In this document: positions 44,969-53,587 of the stretch, in pieces
Position numbering within the stretch: the first letter of the stretch is position 1
How the letters are laid out: each line of letters starts with the position of its first letter
DNA from: Croceifilum oryzae
GTDB taxonomy: Bacteria > Bacillota > Bacilli > Thermoactinomycetales > Thermoactinomycetaceae
Length of the DNA: 64,000 bases
Direction of reading: 5' to 3'
Assembly: GCF_030814315.1 (NCBI RefSeq)
Contig: NZ_JAUSUV010000001.1
Location: 62,001 to 126,000 of the forward strand
Position numbers and translations under genes: made by a program
Notes under the pieces: generated by a model
Database searches by the model: none
Told to the model about the DNA's origin: nothing
The model's input: only the letters and a program-made list of their open reading frames with translations

Positions 44969-45012
44969 AAATAAAGGTAGATCCAATCGAGAGATTGGAT
45001 CTACCTTTATTT
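44969..45012. terminator. bidirectional terminator between the HisH-like and YIP1 genes
   Basis: A 20-bp perfect stem pairs 44969-44988 with 44993-45012 (AAATAAAGGTAGATCC core) around a GAGA loop, A/T-rich at both ends. Confidence 0.92.
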
Positions 45013-45718
45013 AGCGGAGGAGCATCGTTGCGATATCTTGATAAAAAATCGTCACATTGGTAAGTCCAAACAATCCAATGGTCAGAAACAGGATCGTTAC
45101 GATCTGAGAATGTTGTTTTGATAATCCAGTGATCTTTTGTAGTCCTGAGATGAGCCAGATTGCATACCAAATGGTAAATAGAGAGAGATAGCTTAATAGA
45201 GAAGATAGCAAACCTCCTGGGAGGTCTGGAAACAGTACACCCAAGCTGGTAACAGGGGCTTTGATAGGATGCCCGGCCAGCCGATTCACTAAAAAATCGG
45301 CGATAAGGGATAATGTGGTTAAGAGATATAAGTGAGCGGAAAAAGCATAGAGTTGTCTAAAGGTTGCCTTTCCTTGGTACGCTTTCACAAGTAGGAAAAG
45401 GACAAGGGAATTTAACAAACACATTACCCACGGAATCATGAATCCTGCGAAGCCGTAAGAGAAGCCTATGAATACATTCGCTTGGTCTTTTATTTCTGGA
45501 GGAAATGCTTGTCCTTGGAGTCTTTCAATATTGGCAATGGCTTCAGGGCTTGAACCGATCGTTTCTCCCACATAATAGAACGTCATCGACACGACGAAAC
45601 TGAGCAAGAGAAGAGAGAGAAAGAAACGGGGTTGCTCCCGAATCAAACGAAACTCTCTAATCGGATTCGTAAATAGTCCAAAGAGAGATGGCTTCATACG
45701 CTCGAATTGTTTTAACAT
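45011..45718 (-). CDS. YIP1-family membrane protein
   Basis: A 235-residue polytopic membrane protein with about five hydrophobic helices (about 30-50, 83-112, 120-140, 160-185 and 205-228) and the N-terminal FTNPIREFRLIREQPRFF typical of bacterial YIP1 proteins. Function in bacteria is unknown. It is monocistronic on the minus strand and shares a terminator with the convergent HisH-like gene. Confidence 0.8.
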   Translation of the reverse strand: MLKQFERMKPSLFGLFTNPIREFRLIREQPRFFLSLLLLSFVVSMTFYYVGETIGSSPEAIANIERLQGQAFPPEIKDQANVFIGFSYGFAGFMIPWVMCLLNSLVLFLLVKAYQGKATFRQLYAFSAHLYLLTTLSLIADFLVNRLAGHPIKAPVTSLGVLFPDLPGGLLSSLLSYLSLFTIWYAIWLISGLQKITGLSKQHSQIVTILFLTIGLFGLTNVTIFYQDIATMLLR

Positions 45719-45815
45719 TTTTCATCACCTATTTTTAATCTGGAACCGTTCTAGTTTATAATAGGAGTAATTAACTCATAATGACTGATCTCATCCAAAG
45801 GGGCTGCTTGTCCAT

Positions 45816-46760
45816 ATGAAGAATGTGAAAATCTTTACTGGTTCCTCTAATCCTACACTAGCACAAAACATTTGTACATATTTGGGGATACCGCTGGGAG
45901 AGGCTCGAATTAGCCGTTTTAAAAGCGGAGAAATTTATGTTCATTATGAAGAAGGAGTCCGTAATTGTCATGTTTTCCTTATTCAGACAATGGGTGCTCC
46001 TGTTCATGAAAACCTAATGGAGCTTTTGATCATGGCGGATGCTGCACATCGAGCATCTGCGAAAAGTGTGACAGCAGTTGTTCCCTATTACCCTTATGCC
46101 CGTCAAGAGAAAAAAGATGCACCGCGTGAGCCGATTACGGCTAAAATGGTTGCTGATATTTTGAAAACAGTAGGAGTGGACCGCGTTGTAACAGTCGATC
46201 TACACGCACCTGCCATCCAAGGATTTTTTGATATCCCAGTGGATCATTTGACCGCGTTAGACTACATTACAGAATATCTAAAAGAAAAAGATATCAAAAA
46301 TCCAGTTGTCGTATCTCCAGATGCAGGGCGAGCGAAAATGGCTGAGAAATTAGCCTCCTATCTAGACGCACCGTTCGCCATCATGTTGAAAAAGCGACCT
46401 TCCCATAACTCAGCTAAAATTACTCATATTATCGGAGATGTCCAAGGATACACTCCGATCATTATTGAAGATATTATCGATACAGGTGGAACGATTGTGA
46501 GTGTAGTAGAGGGGCTTATGGAAAAGGGAGCCAATCCTGCTTACATTTGTGCCACACACCCACTCTTTTCTGCAAATGCTCTGGAGCGCCTTAATCATCC
46601 AGGGATTCACGAAGTAGTGGTGACAGATAGCATTCCTTTTACACCAAACAGTGACAAGTATAAAACGATCCCGATTGCTCCTTTATTAGCACAGGCCATT
46701 CATATTATTATCTCAGGTGGCTCGATCAGTACCCTGTTTCGCTCAGAGTCTGGTGTGTAA
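45816..46760 (+). CDS. prs: ribose-phosphate pyrophosphokinase
   Basis: A 314-residue enzyme making PRPP from ribose 5-phosphate and ATP, feeding nucleotide, His and Trp synthesis. It carries the flexible loop region VPYYPYARQEKK, the catalytic VDLHAPAIQGFF (divalent-cation site) and the PRPP-binding loop IIIEDIIDTGGTI. The N-terminus reads IFTGSSNPTLAQ and differs from the canonical Bacillus prs, so this could be a second copy beside a glmU-linked prs elsewhere. Ribosome site AAAGGGG precedes the ATG. Confidence 0.95.
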   Translation: MKNVKIFTGSSNPTLAQNICTYLGIPLGEARISRFKSGEIYVHYEEGVRNCHVFLIQTMGAPVHENLMELLIMADAAHRASAKSVTAVVPYYPYARQEKKDAPREPITAKMVADILKTVGVDRVVTVDLHAPAIQGFFDIPVDHLTALDYITEYLKEKDIKNPVVVSPDAGRAKMAEKLASYLDAPFAIMLKKRPSHNSAKITHIIGDVQGYTPIIIEDIIDTGGTIVSVVEGLMEKGANPAYICATHPLFSANALERLNHPGIHEVVVTDSIPFTPNSDKYKTIPIAPLLAQAIHIIISGGSISTLFRSESGV

Positions 46761-46841
46761 ATTAGGGAGAATGTGGTATACTTGCCCAAGCTACCAAACC
46801 ACCAGCTTTTGTGGTTGAATCATGCTGGTTGGAGGAAAATG

Positions 46842-48512
46842 ATGAAAAGACAAGTAGAATTTGATCATACGAGCAAGAAAGTAGTAAGCATGAATTTAGA
46901 TGCCAGCTTCTTTTTTGAGCGCGCTTTAAAAATGTTAGATCGACGGCAGTATGAAAAGGCTCTAAAATATTTCCGCTATGCTACCGAAAAAGACCCTACG
47001 AATCCAGTTAACCACTGTAATCTAGCGGGGCTTCTTTCGGAGATGGGTAAATTTCAAGAGTCTAACGATATATTGGAGTGTGTAGTCCGTGAAATAGATC
47101 CAAATCTCACTGAATGTTGGTTTTATCTAGCGAATAATGCTACCAATATGGAGGATTTCGAGCTAGCTGAGGACTACTTATTAGAGTACCTTGGACGAGA
47201 TCCAGAGGGTGAGTTTGCGGAGGAAGCAGAAGAGCTTCTTCTCCTGATTTCCTATGAGTTAGGACGTCCAGCTAAAGAAGTGGTTCCGCTTTTTGCGGAG
47301 GCATATATCCAAAAGCACGAGTCAGCGAGGCAACTCCTAGAGACAGGCATGTTTGTTCAAGCAACCGAGATGTTAAACGAGATCTTAGAGGAACATGCTG
47401 ATTTTCTACCTGCACGAAATAACCTAGCATTAGCTTATTACTATATGGGCCAGATGGACTCAGCCTTTCGTACAGTCTCGGAAGTGTTAGAGATTGAGGA
47501 AGATAACATCCACGCTCTTTGTAATCTAGCTGTTCTATGTAGCCATATAGGGAAAACCAAAGAGTACGGACAATTGATTGAGATGTTACGTAATTTGATC
47601 CCTCTGCAAAAGGATCAAGCATACAAACTAGCAACCACAATGGGGATTCTAGGAGAGCATGAAGTAGCGTATGAATTGTTTATCCGGATTGCTCGTTTAG
47701 AAGATCGCCCAGATGCCGCACTCTATCATGCTGCGGCGATTGCTTCCTATCGTGTTGGAAAGCTAGACCGTGCTCGTTCGTATTGGCATAAAGCAAAACA
47801 ATTGGCTCCTGATTCCGAGGTTCCGTCCTTCTTTTTAAATGCCTTGGACGGGGAAGATCCTAGCTTGCATTATGCGAGTTACCAAATGCAGCTTCCTTTT
47901 GAAGAACAGCTATTGCGTACCCCTATTACGGATACCAAACAGCTACAGCAGCAGGTAAAAGAAAGCCCTCTGATTCGTTCTAGTCTGTTATGGGGCTTAG
48001 AGCATGGGGAAGAAGATACAAAGATGCAAGTGATTTACGCATTGGGACTGATTGAAGATGATGAATCAGAGAGGGCTCTTCGATCATTCTTGATGTGTCC
48101 AGATGAGCCGGATTGGTTAAAAGAGATTGCGATCTTGCAAATCCGTAAAATGAATCCAGATGATTCCTTGTCCGTTATCCTCCAAGGAAGTGTGCGGTCC
48201 GATCATCAGAACGAAGAGTCAGATCTATCTGGGCAAGTATGGAAGATTTGCTTGCCCCATTTGAAGGAAGTTGGAGAGCCGATCGTCATGGCGATGGAGA
48301 ATTTTTGGCGGACGTGGTCTGTTCAGCCAAAATCGCAGATCATTCTCCAATCAGCTCGTAAATTAGAAGTATGGGCGGCGGCATTAGAGTATTGGGTCTC
48401 GAACCAACTAGATCGCCCGCTTTCCAAAACAAATGTGGCTCAAAAATATGGAATCTCCCCTTCATCTATCACTAAGGCGATGAAGGAGTTTGACAAATAT
48501 CCGATAATCTAA
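46842..48512 (+). CDS. TPR-repeat protein (YvcD-like)
   Basis: A 556-residue soluble protein with tandem tetratricopeptide repeats through its first about 350 residues (first unit AKMLDRRQYEKALKYFRYATEKDPTNP-like, then SEMGKFQESNDILECV, ARNNLALAYYYMGQMDSAFRTVSEVLEIE, SYRVGKLDRARSYWHKAKQLAPDS). The C-terminal part contains helical repeat-like segments and ends in a short HTH-like stretch (SKTNVAQKYGISPSSITKAMKEF). It lies where B. subtilis has yvcD, before the rapZ cluster. ATG 46839 or 46842 follow GGAGG; the in-frame start at 46773 lacks a site. Confidence 0.85.
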   Translation: MKRQVEFDHTSKKVVSMNLDASFFFERALKMLDRRQYEKALKYFRYATEKDPTNPVNHCNLAGLLSEMGKFQESNDILECVVREIDPNLTECWFYLANNATNMEDFELAEDYLLEYLGRDPEGEFAEEAEELLLLISYELGRPAKEVVPLFAEAYIQKHESARQLLETGMFVQATEMLNEILEEHADFLPARNNLALAYYYMGQMDSAFRTVSEVLEIEEDNIHALCNLAVLCSHIGKTKEYGQLIEMLRNLIPLQKDQAYKLATTMGILGEHEVAYELFIRIARLEDRPDAALYHAAAIASYRVGKLDRARSYWHKAKQLAPDSEVPSFFLNALDGEDPSLHYASYQMQLPFEEQLLRTPITDTKQLQQQVKESPLIRSSLLWGLEHGEEDTKMQVIYALGLIEDDESERALRSFLMCPDEPDWLKEIAILQIRKMNPDDSLSVILQGSVRSDHQNEESDLSGQVWKICLPHLKEVGEPIVMAMENFWRTWSVQPKSQIILQSARKLEVWAAALEYWVSNQLDRPLSKTNVAQKYGISPSSITKAMKEFDKYPII

Positions 48513-48526
48513 ACGGGGGTTTTATC

Positions 48527-48841
48527 ATGAAACAACTTCAAACAAACACATTTCCTGAGTTTATTACAGCGGGTCGCAAAGTGGTTGAATTTAGTGCAGA
48601 TTGGTGTATTGATTGTAAACGAATTCTGCCCGATCTTCCAGAGATTGAGAGTACGTTTTCATCTACATTTGATTTTGCCATGATTGATGTAGATGAGTCA
48701 CAATCAGTGGCACAGCAGTTTCAGGTAAAAGGAATCCCTACCTTTATTGTCTTTGAAAATGGGAAAGAAGTGGGACGACTTCCATCTCGCAACGCAAAGA
48801 CAAAAGAGCAAGTAGTTACCTTTTTACGAGAGTTGGAATAA
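48527..48841 (+). CDS. thioredoxin-like protein
   Basis: A 104-residue thioredoxin fold with active site WCIDC (about 26-30) in FSADWCIDCKRILPDL and the cis-proline in KGIPTFIVF. The CIDC dipeptide differs from the CGPC of classical thioredoxin, so redox potential and partners may differ. It starts 14 bases after the TPR gene. In B. subtilis trxB and yvcI occupy this place. A terminator follows. Confidence 0.9.
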   Translation: MKQLQTNTFPEFITAGRKVVEFSADWCIDCKRILPDLPEIESTFSSTFDFAMIDVDESQSVAQQFQVKGIPTFIVFENGKEVGRLPSRNAKTKEQVVTFLRELE

Positions 48842-48865
48842 TCAGACCCTCTCTTGTCCAAAGAT

Positions 48866-48895
48866 AGATGCAGATGCTTTCTCTGCATCTTTTTT
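48866..48895 (+). terminator. terminator after the thioredoxin gene
   Basis: AGATGCAGA (48866-48874) pairs with TCTGCATCT (48882-48890), then TTTTT. Confidence 0.88.
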
Positions 48896-48923
48896 GTATA
48901 CTTAACAACAAAGGGGGATGACC

Positions 48924-49799
48924 ATGCCAAGCAATGAACTACATTTAGTTGTCATTACAGGTATGTCCGGTGCTGGGAAGACGGTTGCGGTACAGAGTCT
49001 TGAAGATCTAGGCTATTTTTGTATCGATAACCTTCCCCCTATCTTGTTGTCCAAGTTTGCTGAACTCTTAGAGCAGACCAATGGAGGACTCCAGAAGGTT
49101 GCACTGGTGATTGACTTACGAGGACGTGAATTTTTTAGTGCCTTAGTTGAATCATTGGAAGCATTAAAGGAATCAAAAGGTGTAAACTATCAAATCTTAT
49201 TTCTCGAAGCAAATGATGAAACGCTCGTTCGTCGATATAAATTAACGCGTCGTACTCATCCACTGGCCCCTGAGGGTACGGTTTTAGATGGGATTCTTCA
49301 AGAGCGAGAGTTACTATGCGATCTTCGAGGTCGATCTCATCAAATCATTGATACAAGTAACTTGAAGCCCACTGAATTAAAGGAAAAAATCGTTCATACG
49401 TATTCAGAACAACATAATTCAGGATTAAATCTTAGCTTTATGTCATTTGGTTTTAAGCACGGGATTCCCCTAGATGCGGATCTTGTATTCGATGTTCGTT
49501 TTGTCCCAAATCCGTATTATGTGGAGTCCATGCGGCTTTTGACAGGGAAGCAAAAAGAAGTTGCCGATTATGTGATGAAATGGGAAGAAACCAATCGCTT
49601 CTTAAACCAACTAAAAGAGATGCTGACGTTTTTACTTCCTAAGTACGAAAAAGAAGGAAAGAGACAGCTCGTTGTCGGGATTGGATGTACGGGTGGTCAG
49701 CATCGCTCCGTAGCAATGGCAGAAGCTCTTTACGAGGATTTTAAAGAGAATGAGCGTTGCCAAGTGCTCCATCGTGATATAGAGAAAGGCGGCTTCTAA
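48924..49799 (+). CDS. rapZ: RNase adapter protein / P-loop nucleotidase
   Basis: A 291-residue RapZ (YvcJ) protein. The N-terminal P-loop domain has GMSGAGKT and a later VIDLRGREFF strand. The C-terminal UDP-sugar-sensing domain carries SFGFKHGIP, DLVFDVRFVPNPYY, TGKQKEV and GIGCTGGQHRSVAMAE. In E. coli RapZ guides RNase E to the sRNA GlmZ; in Bacillus YvcJ hydrolyses GTP and affects competence. AAGGGGG (48911-48917) favours ATG 48924 over ATG 48918, which touches it. yvcK starts one base after the stop. Confidence 0.96.
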   Translation: MPSNELHLVVITGMSGAGKTVAVQSLEDLGYFCIDNLPPILLSKFAELLEQTNGGLQKVALVIDLRGREFFSALVESLEALKESKGVNYQILFLEANDETLVRRYKLTRRTHPLAPEGTVLDGILQERELLCDLRGRSHQIIDTSNLKPTELKEKIVHTYSEQHNSGLNLSFMSFGFKHGIPLDADLVFDVRFVPNPYYVESMRLLTGKQKEVADYVMKWEETNRFLNQLKEMLTFLLPKYEKEGKRQLVVGIGCTGGQHRSVAMAEALYEDFKENERCQVLHRDIEKGGF

Positions 49800-49800
49800 A

Positions 49801-50763
49801 TTGTCATCCAAAAGACCGAAAGTCGTGTGCATGGGTGGTGGGACGGGGCTCTCGGTCATATTGCGTGGTCTAAAGAAATTCCCTGTTGATATTACAGCGA
49901 TCGTGACAGTGGCTGATGATGGAGGAAGCTCTGGTCGCCTGCGCACGGATCTTCAAATGCCTCCACCTGGTGATATTCGAAATGTACTAATCTCTCTTGC
50001 TGATACAGAGCCTTTATTAGAAAGTGTATTTCAGTATCGTTTTCAAACAGGAGATGGACTGGCGGGGCATACATTGGGCAATTTGATGCTCGCCGCGATG
50101 AAGGAGATAACGGGGGATTTTACGACAGCCGTAAAGGAACTAAGTAGAGTGTTTTCTGTCCGTGGTAGGGTTCTCCCTGCTAGTGTTCAAGATGTTACTC
50201 TATGTGCTGAGATGACAGATGGAACGGTTGTCAAAGGGGAATCACAGATTCCAAACATCGAAAAAACCATTCGGCGAGTCTATCTCGAACCCGCCTCCCC
50301 TCTTGCTTTAGACGAAGCGATTGAAGCAATCTTAGAAGCGGATGGTGTGGTAATAGGACCAGGCAGTCTTTATACAAGTATCCTTCCTAATCTACTAGTA
50401 AAAGATATGGCGACAACGATTCGAAAGTCTTCAGCGCTGAAAATTTATATCTGCAATATCATGACACAGTTAGGGGAAACAGATGGTTTTCATGCCAGCG
50501 ATCATATTCGTGCCATCTATGACCATGTGGGTGAATCGTTCTTTGATATTGCCATTTTAAATAATGAGGTTCCCCCTACTGTGATTCAGCAACAATACGC
50601 TAATCAAAATCAAACCATGGTATTGCCAGATTTAGAGCTAGTTTACCAATTAGGATGCCAACCGCTGGCTGATAATCTATTGTTATATCGCTCTGTTTTG
50701 CGTCACGATGCAGAGCGTATTAGCCGCCACATCCTGCGTTTGATTCATGAGCGCATGGGGTGA
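49801..50763 (+). CDS. yvcK: YvcK/CofD-like gluconeogenesis factor
   Basis: A 320-residue CofD-like Rossmann protein that binds UDP-sugars and is needed for growth on gluconeogenic carbon sources and for cell shape. Visible blocks: CMGGGTGLSVILRGLK (about 10-25), VTVADDGGSSGRLR, PPPGDIRNVL, GHTLGNLMLAAM and VIGPGSLYTSILPNLL. It starts at TTG 49801 with AAAGGCGG before the rapZ stop, so translation is coupled. It sits in the conserved rapZ-yvcK-whiA-crh operon. Confidence 0.96.
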   Translation: MSSKRPKVVCMGGGTGLSVILRGLKKFPVDITAIVTVADDGGSSGRLRTDLQMPPPGDIRNVLISLADTEPLLESVFQYRFQTGDGLAGHTLGNLMLAAMKEITGDFTTAVKELSRVFSVRGRVLPASVQDVTLCAEMTDGTVVKGESQIPNIEKTIRRVYLEPASPLALDEAIEAILEADGVVIGPGSLYTSILPNLLVKDMATTIRKSSALKIYICNIMTQLGETDGFHASDHIRAIYDHVGESFFDIAILNNEVPPTVIQQQYANQNQTMVLPDLELVYQLGCQPLADNLLLYRSVLRHDAERISRHILRLIHERMG

Positions 50764-50788
50764 TAAGAGCTAATGGGAAGGAATAACT

Positions 50789-51721
50789 ATGTCATTTACC
50801 TCCGAAACCAAAAAAGAACTGACACAGGTTGAGTCTGAGATCTGTTGTAAACGCGCGGAATTATCAGCGTTAGTCCGGATGAATGGTACGATTCATCTCA
50901 AACCTAGGCATCTGGTAATGGACATGGTCACAGAAAACCCTTCTACTGCACGCTATATGTTTACTTTGGTCAAAAGTATTTATCATCTTCAGCCGGAAGT
51001 GTTGGTTCAACGAAAAGTTCGTTTAAAGAAGAATAATGTCTACTTAGTTCGGGTAACAGAGCGTGCCCAAGAAATCCTAGCAGACTTACAGATTTTGAGA
51101 CCGAATACATGGGAGAGAATCGAAGGGATTTCGCCAGCTCTCTTTGTAGATCCATGCTGCAAGCGTGCCTATCTTCGAGGAGCCTTTCTAGCATGTGGTT
51201 CTGTAAATAGCCCAGATAGTGCATCCTATCATCTAGAGGTTATCTCAACGTATTACCAACATAGTTTAGCTTTATGTGAACTAATGAATGAGTTTCAACT
51301 TCATGCTAAATTAATTGAGCGGAAAAAGGGTTATGTTGTGTATATTAAAGAAGGGGACAAGATTGGCGAGTTTTTAAATGTCATCGGGGCCCACCCATCC
51401 CTGCTCCATTTTGAGAATATCCGAATATTGAAGGACATGCGGAACTCGGTTAACCGACTTGTGAATTGTGAAACCGCTAACTTAAACAAAACGATATTAG
51501 CGGCGATGAGACAGAAGGAAAATATAGAGCTGATAGAGCGAGAGATGGGACTTGACCAACTGCCTGATCGACTTCGAGAGATCGCAGAGGCTCGTCTTCA
51601 ATATCCTGAAGTAAATCTTACAGAACTAGGACAGCTTTTACCTAAGCCAGTAAGTAAATCAGCTGTCAATCACCGTCTCCGCAAATTGGATGAAATCGCC
51701 CAGCAATTAAAAGATGATTAA
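50789..51721 (+). CDS. whiA: WhiA-family DNA-binding protein
   Basis: A 310-residue protein with an N-terminal degenerate LAGLIDADG homing-endonuclease-like fold (about 20-200; KRAYLRGAFLACGSVNSPDSASYHLEV) and a C-terminal helix-turn-helix (about 255-305; VNLTELGQLLPKPVSKSAVNHRLRKL). In Streptomyces it is a sporulation regulator; in Bacillus it affects division and chromosome segregation. Third in the rapZ operon, 25 bases after yvcK. Confidence 0.97.
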   Translation: MSFTSETKKELTQVESEICCKRAELSALVRMNGTIHLKPRHLVMDMVTENPSTARYMFTLVKSIYHLQPEVLVQRKVRLKKNNVYLVRVTERAQEILADLQILRPNTWERIEGISPALFVDPCCKRAYLRGAFLACGSVNSPDSASYHLEVISTYYQHSLALCELMNEFQLHAKLIERKKGYVVYIKEGDKIGEFLNVIGAHPSLLHFENIRILKDMRNSVNRLVNCETANLNKTILAAMRQKENIELIEREMGLDQLPDRLREIAEARLQYPEVNLTELGQLLPKPVSKSAVNHRLRKLDEIAQQLKDD

Positions 51722-51745
51722 AGGATAAAGGGAGGAAAAGAAAAA

Positions 51746-52006
51746 ATGGCTGTTGAGAAAAAAGTAATGGTTCAACTTGAAACCGGCTTACATGCGCGCC
51801 CTGCGGCTTACTTTGTTCAAGAAGCAAATAAGTATGCTTCTCAAGTATTTATCGAAAAAGAAGGTCGTAAAGTAAATGCCAAAAGCATCATGGGTGTGAT
51901 GAGCTTAGCTGTTGCCAAGGGGACAGAGATTGTGATCAGTGCCGAGGGGATCGATGAAGAGAAAGCAGTGGAAGCGCTTGCCACGATCGTCATGAAGACG
52001 GAATAG
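51746..52006 (+). CDS. HPr-family phosphocarrier at the crh locus, histidine retained
   Basis: An 86-residue HPr fold. The regulatory serine in NAKSIMGVMSLA (Ser47) is the target of HprK. B. subtilis Crh, encoded at this same place, has Gln where HPr has its PTS-phosphorylatable His; this protein reads GLHARPAAYF, so His16 is present and it could act as a true PTS phosphocarrier. Naming it crh by position or ptsH by residue is therefore ambiguous. Last gene of the rapZ-yvcK-whiA operon, followed by a terminator. Confidence 0.93.
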   Translation: MAVEKKVMVQLETGLHARPAAYFVQEANKYASQVFIEKEGRKVNAKSIMGVMSLAVAKGTEIVISAEGIDEEKAVEALATIVMKTE

Positions 52007-52018
52007 ATTAGTCAAAAA

Positions 52019-52055
52019 GAAGAACCCAAGCACGATTGTGTACAAGGGTTCTTTT
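52019..52055. terminator. terminator between the HPr-like gene and clpP
   Basis: AAGAACCC faces GGGTTCTT with inner pairing around CAC-GATT-GTG; the flanks are A-rich upstream and T-rich downstream, so it can serve both convergent genes. Confidence 0.8.
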
Positions 52056-52060
52056 TGGAT

Positions 52061-52651
52061 TTAGGTTTGATTGGTCGAAGTGATCACTTTGTCGATCAAT
52101 CCATAGTCTAGCGCTTCATGTGCAGACATAAAATTATCGCGATCGGTGTCTCTTTCGATCTTTTTGAGAGGCTGACCTGTAAACTCAGCAAGTTTATGGT
52201 TCAGTTGGTCACGCATTTTGAGGATTCGGCGTGCTCGAATTTCGATATCACTCGCTTGACCTTGTGCGCCACCAAGTGGTTGATGAATCATCACTTCACT
52301 ATTTGGGAGAGCATATCGTTTTCCCTTTGCCCCAGCAGAAAGCAAGAAAGCCCCCATGGATGCTGCCATACCAATACAGATCGTTGATACATCAGGCTTT
52401 ACAAACTGCATCGTATCATAGATCGCCATACCAGCCGTAATGGAACCACCAGGTGAATTGATATACAAGTGAATATCTTTGTCTGGATCATCCGCTTGCA
52501 AGAAAAGTAACTGTGCTACGATCGCGTTCGCTACTTGGTCATCCACTTGACTGCCTAGTAGGATAATGCGGTCTTTTAGCAAACGAGAATATATGTCGTA
52601 AGAGCGCTCTCCACGAGATGTCTGTTCCACAACAATCGGTACTAAATTCAT
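52061..52651 (-). CDS. clpP: ATP-dependent Clp protease proteolytic subunit
   Basis: A 196-residue serine protease forming the 14-mer chamber used with ClpC, ClpX or ClpE. Catalytic Ser in [11 protein letters not shown] (about 97), His in VMIHQPLGG (about 122) and Asp in [12 protein letters not shown] are present. The N-terminal propeptide region is short. A perfect CtsR operator overlaps the promoter (see that entry), so it is a heat- and stress-inducible CtsR-regulon member. Confidence 0.98.
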   Translation of the reverse strand: MNLVPIVVEQTSRGERSYDIYSRLLKDRIILLGSQVDDQVANAIVAQLLFLQADDPDKDIHLYINSPGGSITAGMAIYDTMQFVKPDVSTICIGMAASMGAFLLSAGAKGKRYALPNSEVMIHQPLGGAQGQASDIEIRARRILKMRDQLNHKLAEFTGQPLKKIERDTDRDNFMSAHEALDYGLIDKVITSTNQT

Positions 52652-52698
52652 CCGAAGCCACTCCTTATGTAAAGAAAATATTGGATTTCAATACTTAT

Positions 52699-52728
52699 AT
52701 CATAACCTAAAGGTCAAAAAAGGTCAAA
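52699..52728 (-). promoter_or_regulatory. clpP promoter with CtsR operator
   Basis: GGTCAAA-AAA-GGTCAAA at 52712-52728 matches the CtsR heptad direct repeat perfectly. On the minus strand the -35 TTGACC (52727-52722) and -10 TATGAT (52704-52699) are 17 bases apart, so the operator covers the -35 and the spacer. Confidence 0.93.
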
Positions 52729-52780
52729 TGAAATCAAGAAAAAAATGTAATACTCATTTCGGTTGTATATGGAGGACTTT

Positions 52781-53494
52781 ATGAAGAAATGGACGATTCG
52801 AGTTACGCTCACATTTGCTGTTTTATTGATGATTGCGTATGCACTATTTCAACTATCTAAGTCTAGAACTTATCAACTATTTGGAGAGTTAACCAATCGA
52901 GTTGATACCAATGAAAAAGTGGTAGCCCTCACCTTAGATGACGGACCAACCGAGAAGACCGACGAAGTGTTAAAAGTTCTGAAAGAGGCAGATGTGAAAG
53001 CTACTTTTTTTGTGACAGGAGCAGAGTTAAAACAACACCCAGAAGAAGGTAAAAAGATCGCTCAAGCAGGTCATGAATTAGGAAATCATTCATACTCACA
53101 CACTCGAATGGTATTAAAATCACCTAGCTTTATTAAGGATGAAATTGAGAAAACTGATCAACTCATTCGAGATACAGGTTACCAAAAGGAGATCCTATTT
53201 AGACCTCCAAATGGGAAAAAGCTGGTATTTCTACCGTATTATCTAAGCCAACATAACCGGAAAACGATTATGTGGGATATTGAACCAGATTCCTATGAAG
53301 ATATCGGTTCAAATTCCGATAAAATCGTCCAACATGTAAAAGAGAATGTAAAGTCGGGATCGATTATCCTCCTGCATGTTATGTATAAGAACAGAGAGGA
53401 ATCACTGAAATCGATAAAAGGAGTTGTAGAGTCTCTGCGGGAGCAAGGTTACACATTTAGGACAGTCTCCGAACTACTCACTGAGAAAAAGTAA
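52781..53494 (+). CDS. membrane-anchored polysaccharide deacetylase
   Basis: A 237-residue protein with an N-terminal membrane anchor (about 5-25) and a NodB deacetylase domain. Motif 1 is TLDDGP (catalytic base and metal Asp), motif 2 GNHSYSHT (two metal His), motif 3 FRPPNGKK, motif 4 WDIEPDSYED and motif 5 ILLHV. All key residues are there, unlike in the deacetylase at 13944, so it is probably an active peptidoglycan or chitooligosaccharide deacetylase. GGAGG precedes ATG 52781. A terminator follows. Confidence 0.92.
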   Translation: MKKWTIRVTLTFAVLLMIAYALFQLSKSRTYQLFGELTNRVDTNEKVVALTLDDGPTEKTDEVLKVLKEADVKATFFVTGAELKQHPEEGKKIAQAGHELGNHSYSHTRMVLKSPSFIKDEIEKTDQLIRDTGYQKEILFRPPNGKKLVFLPYYLSQHNRKTIMWDIEPDSYEDIGSNSDKIVQHVKENVKSGSIILLHVMYKNREESLKSIKGVVESLREQGYTFRTVSELLTEKK

Positions 53495-53508
53495 TATGAA
53501 TGGATAAC

Positions 53509-53556
53509 AAAAGCACCACCTAGCTAACTTGAATTAGTTAATTAGGTGGTGCTTTT
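53509..53556. terminator. bidirectional terminator after the deacetylase
   Basis: AAAAGCACCACCTA (53509-53522) pairs with TAGGTGGTGCTTTT (53543-53556), with a further inner stem. It also serves the convergent oxygenase gene. Confidence 0.92.
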
Positions 53557-53587
53557 GGTTTTAGAATAGGATGATCTTCACCCTAAA

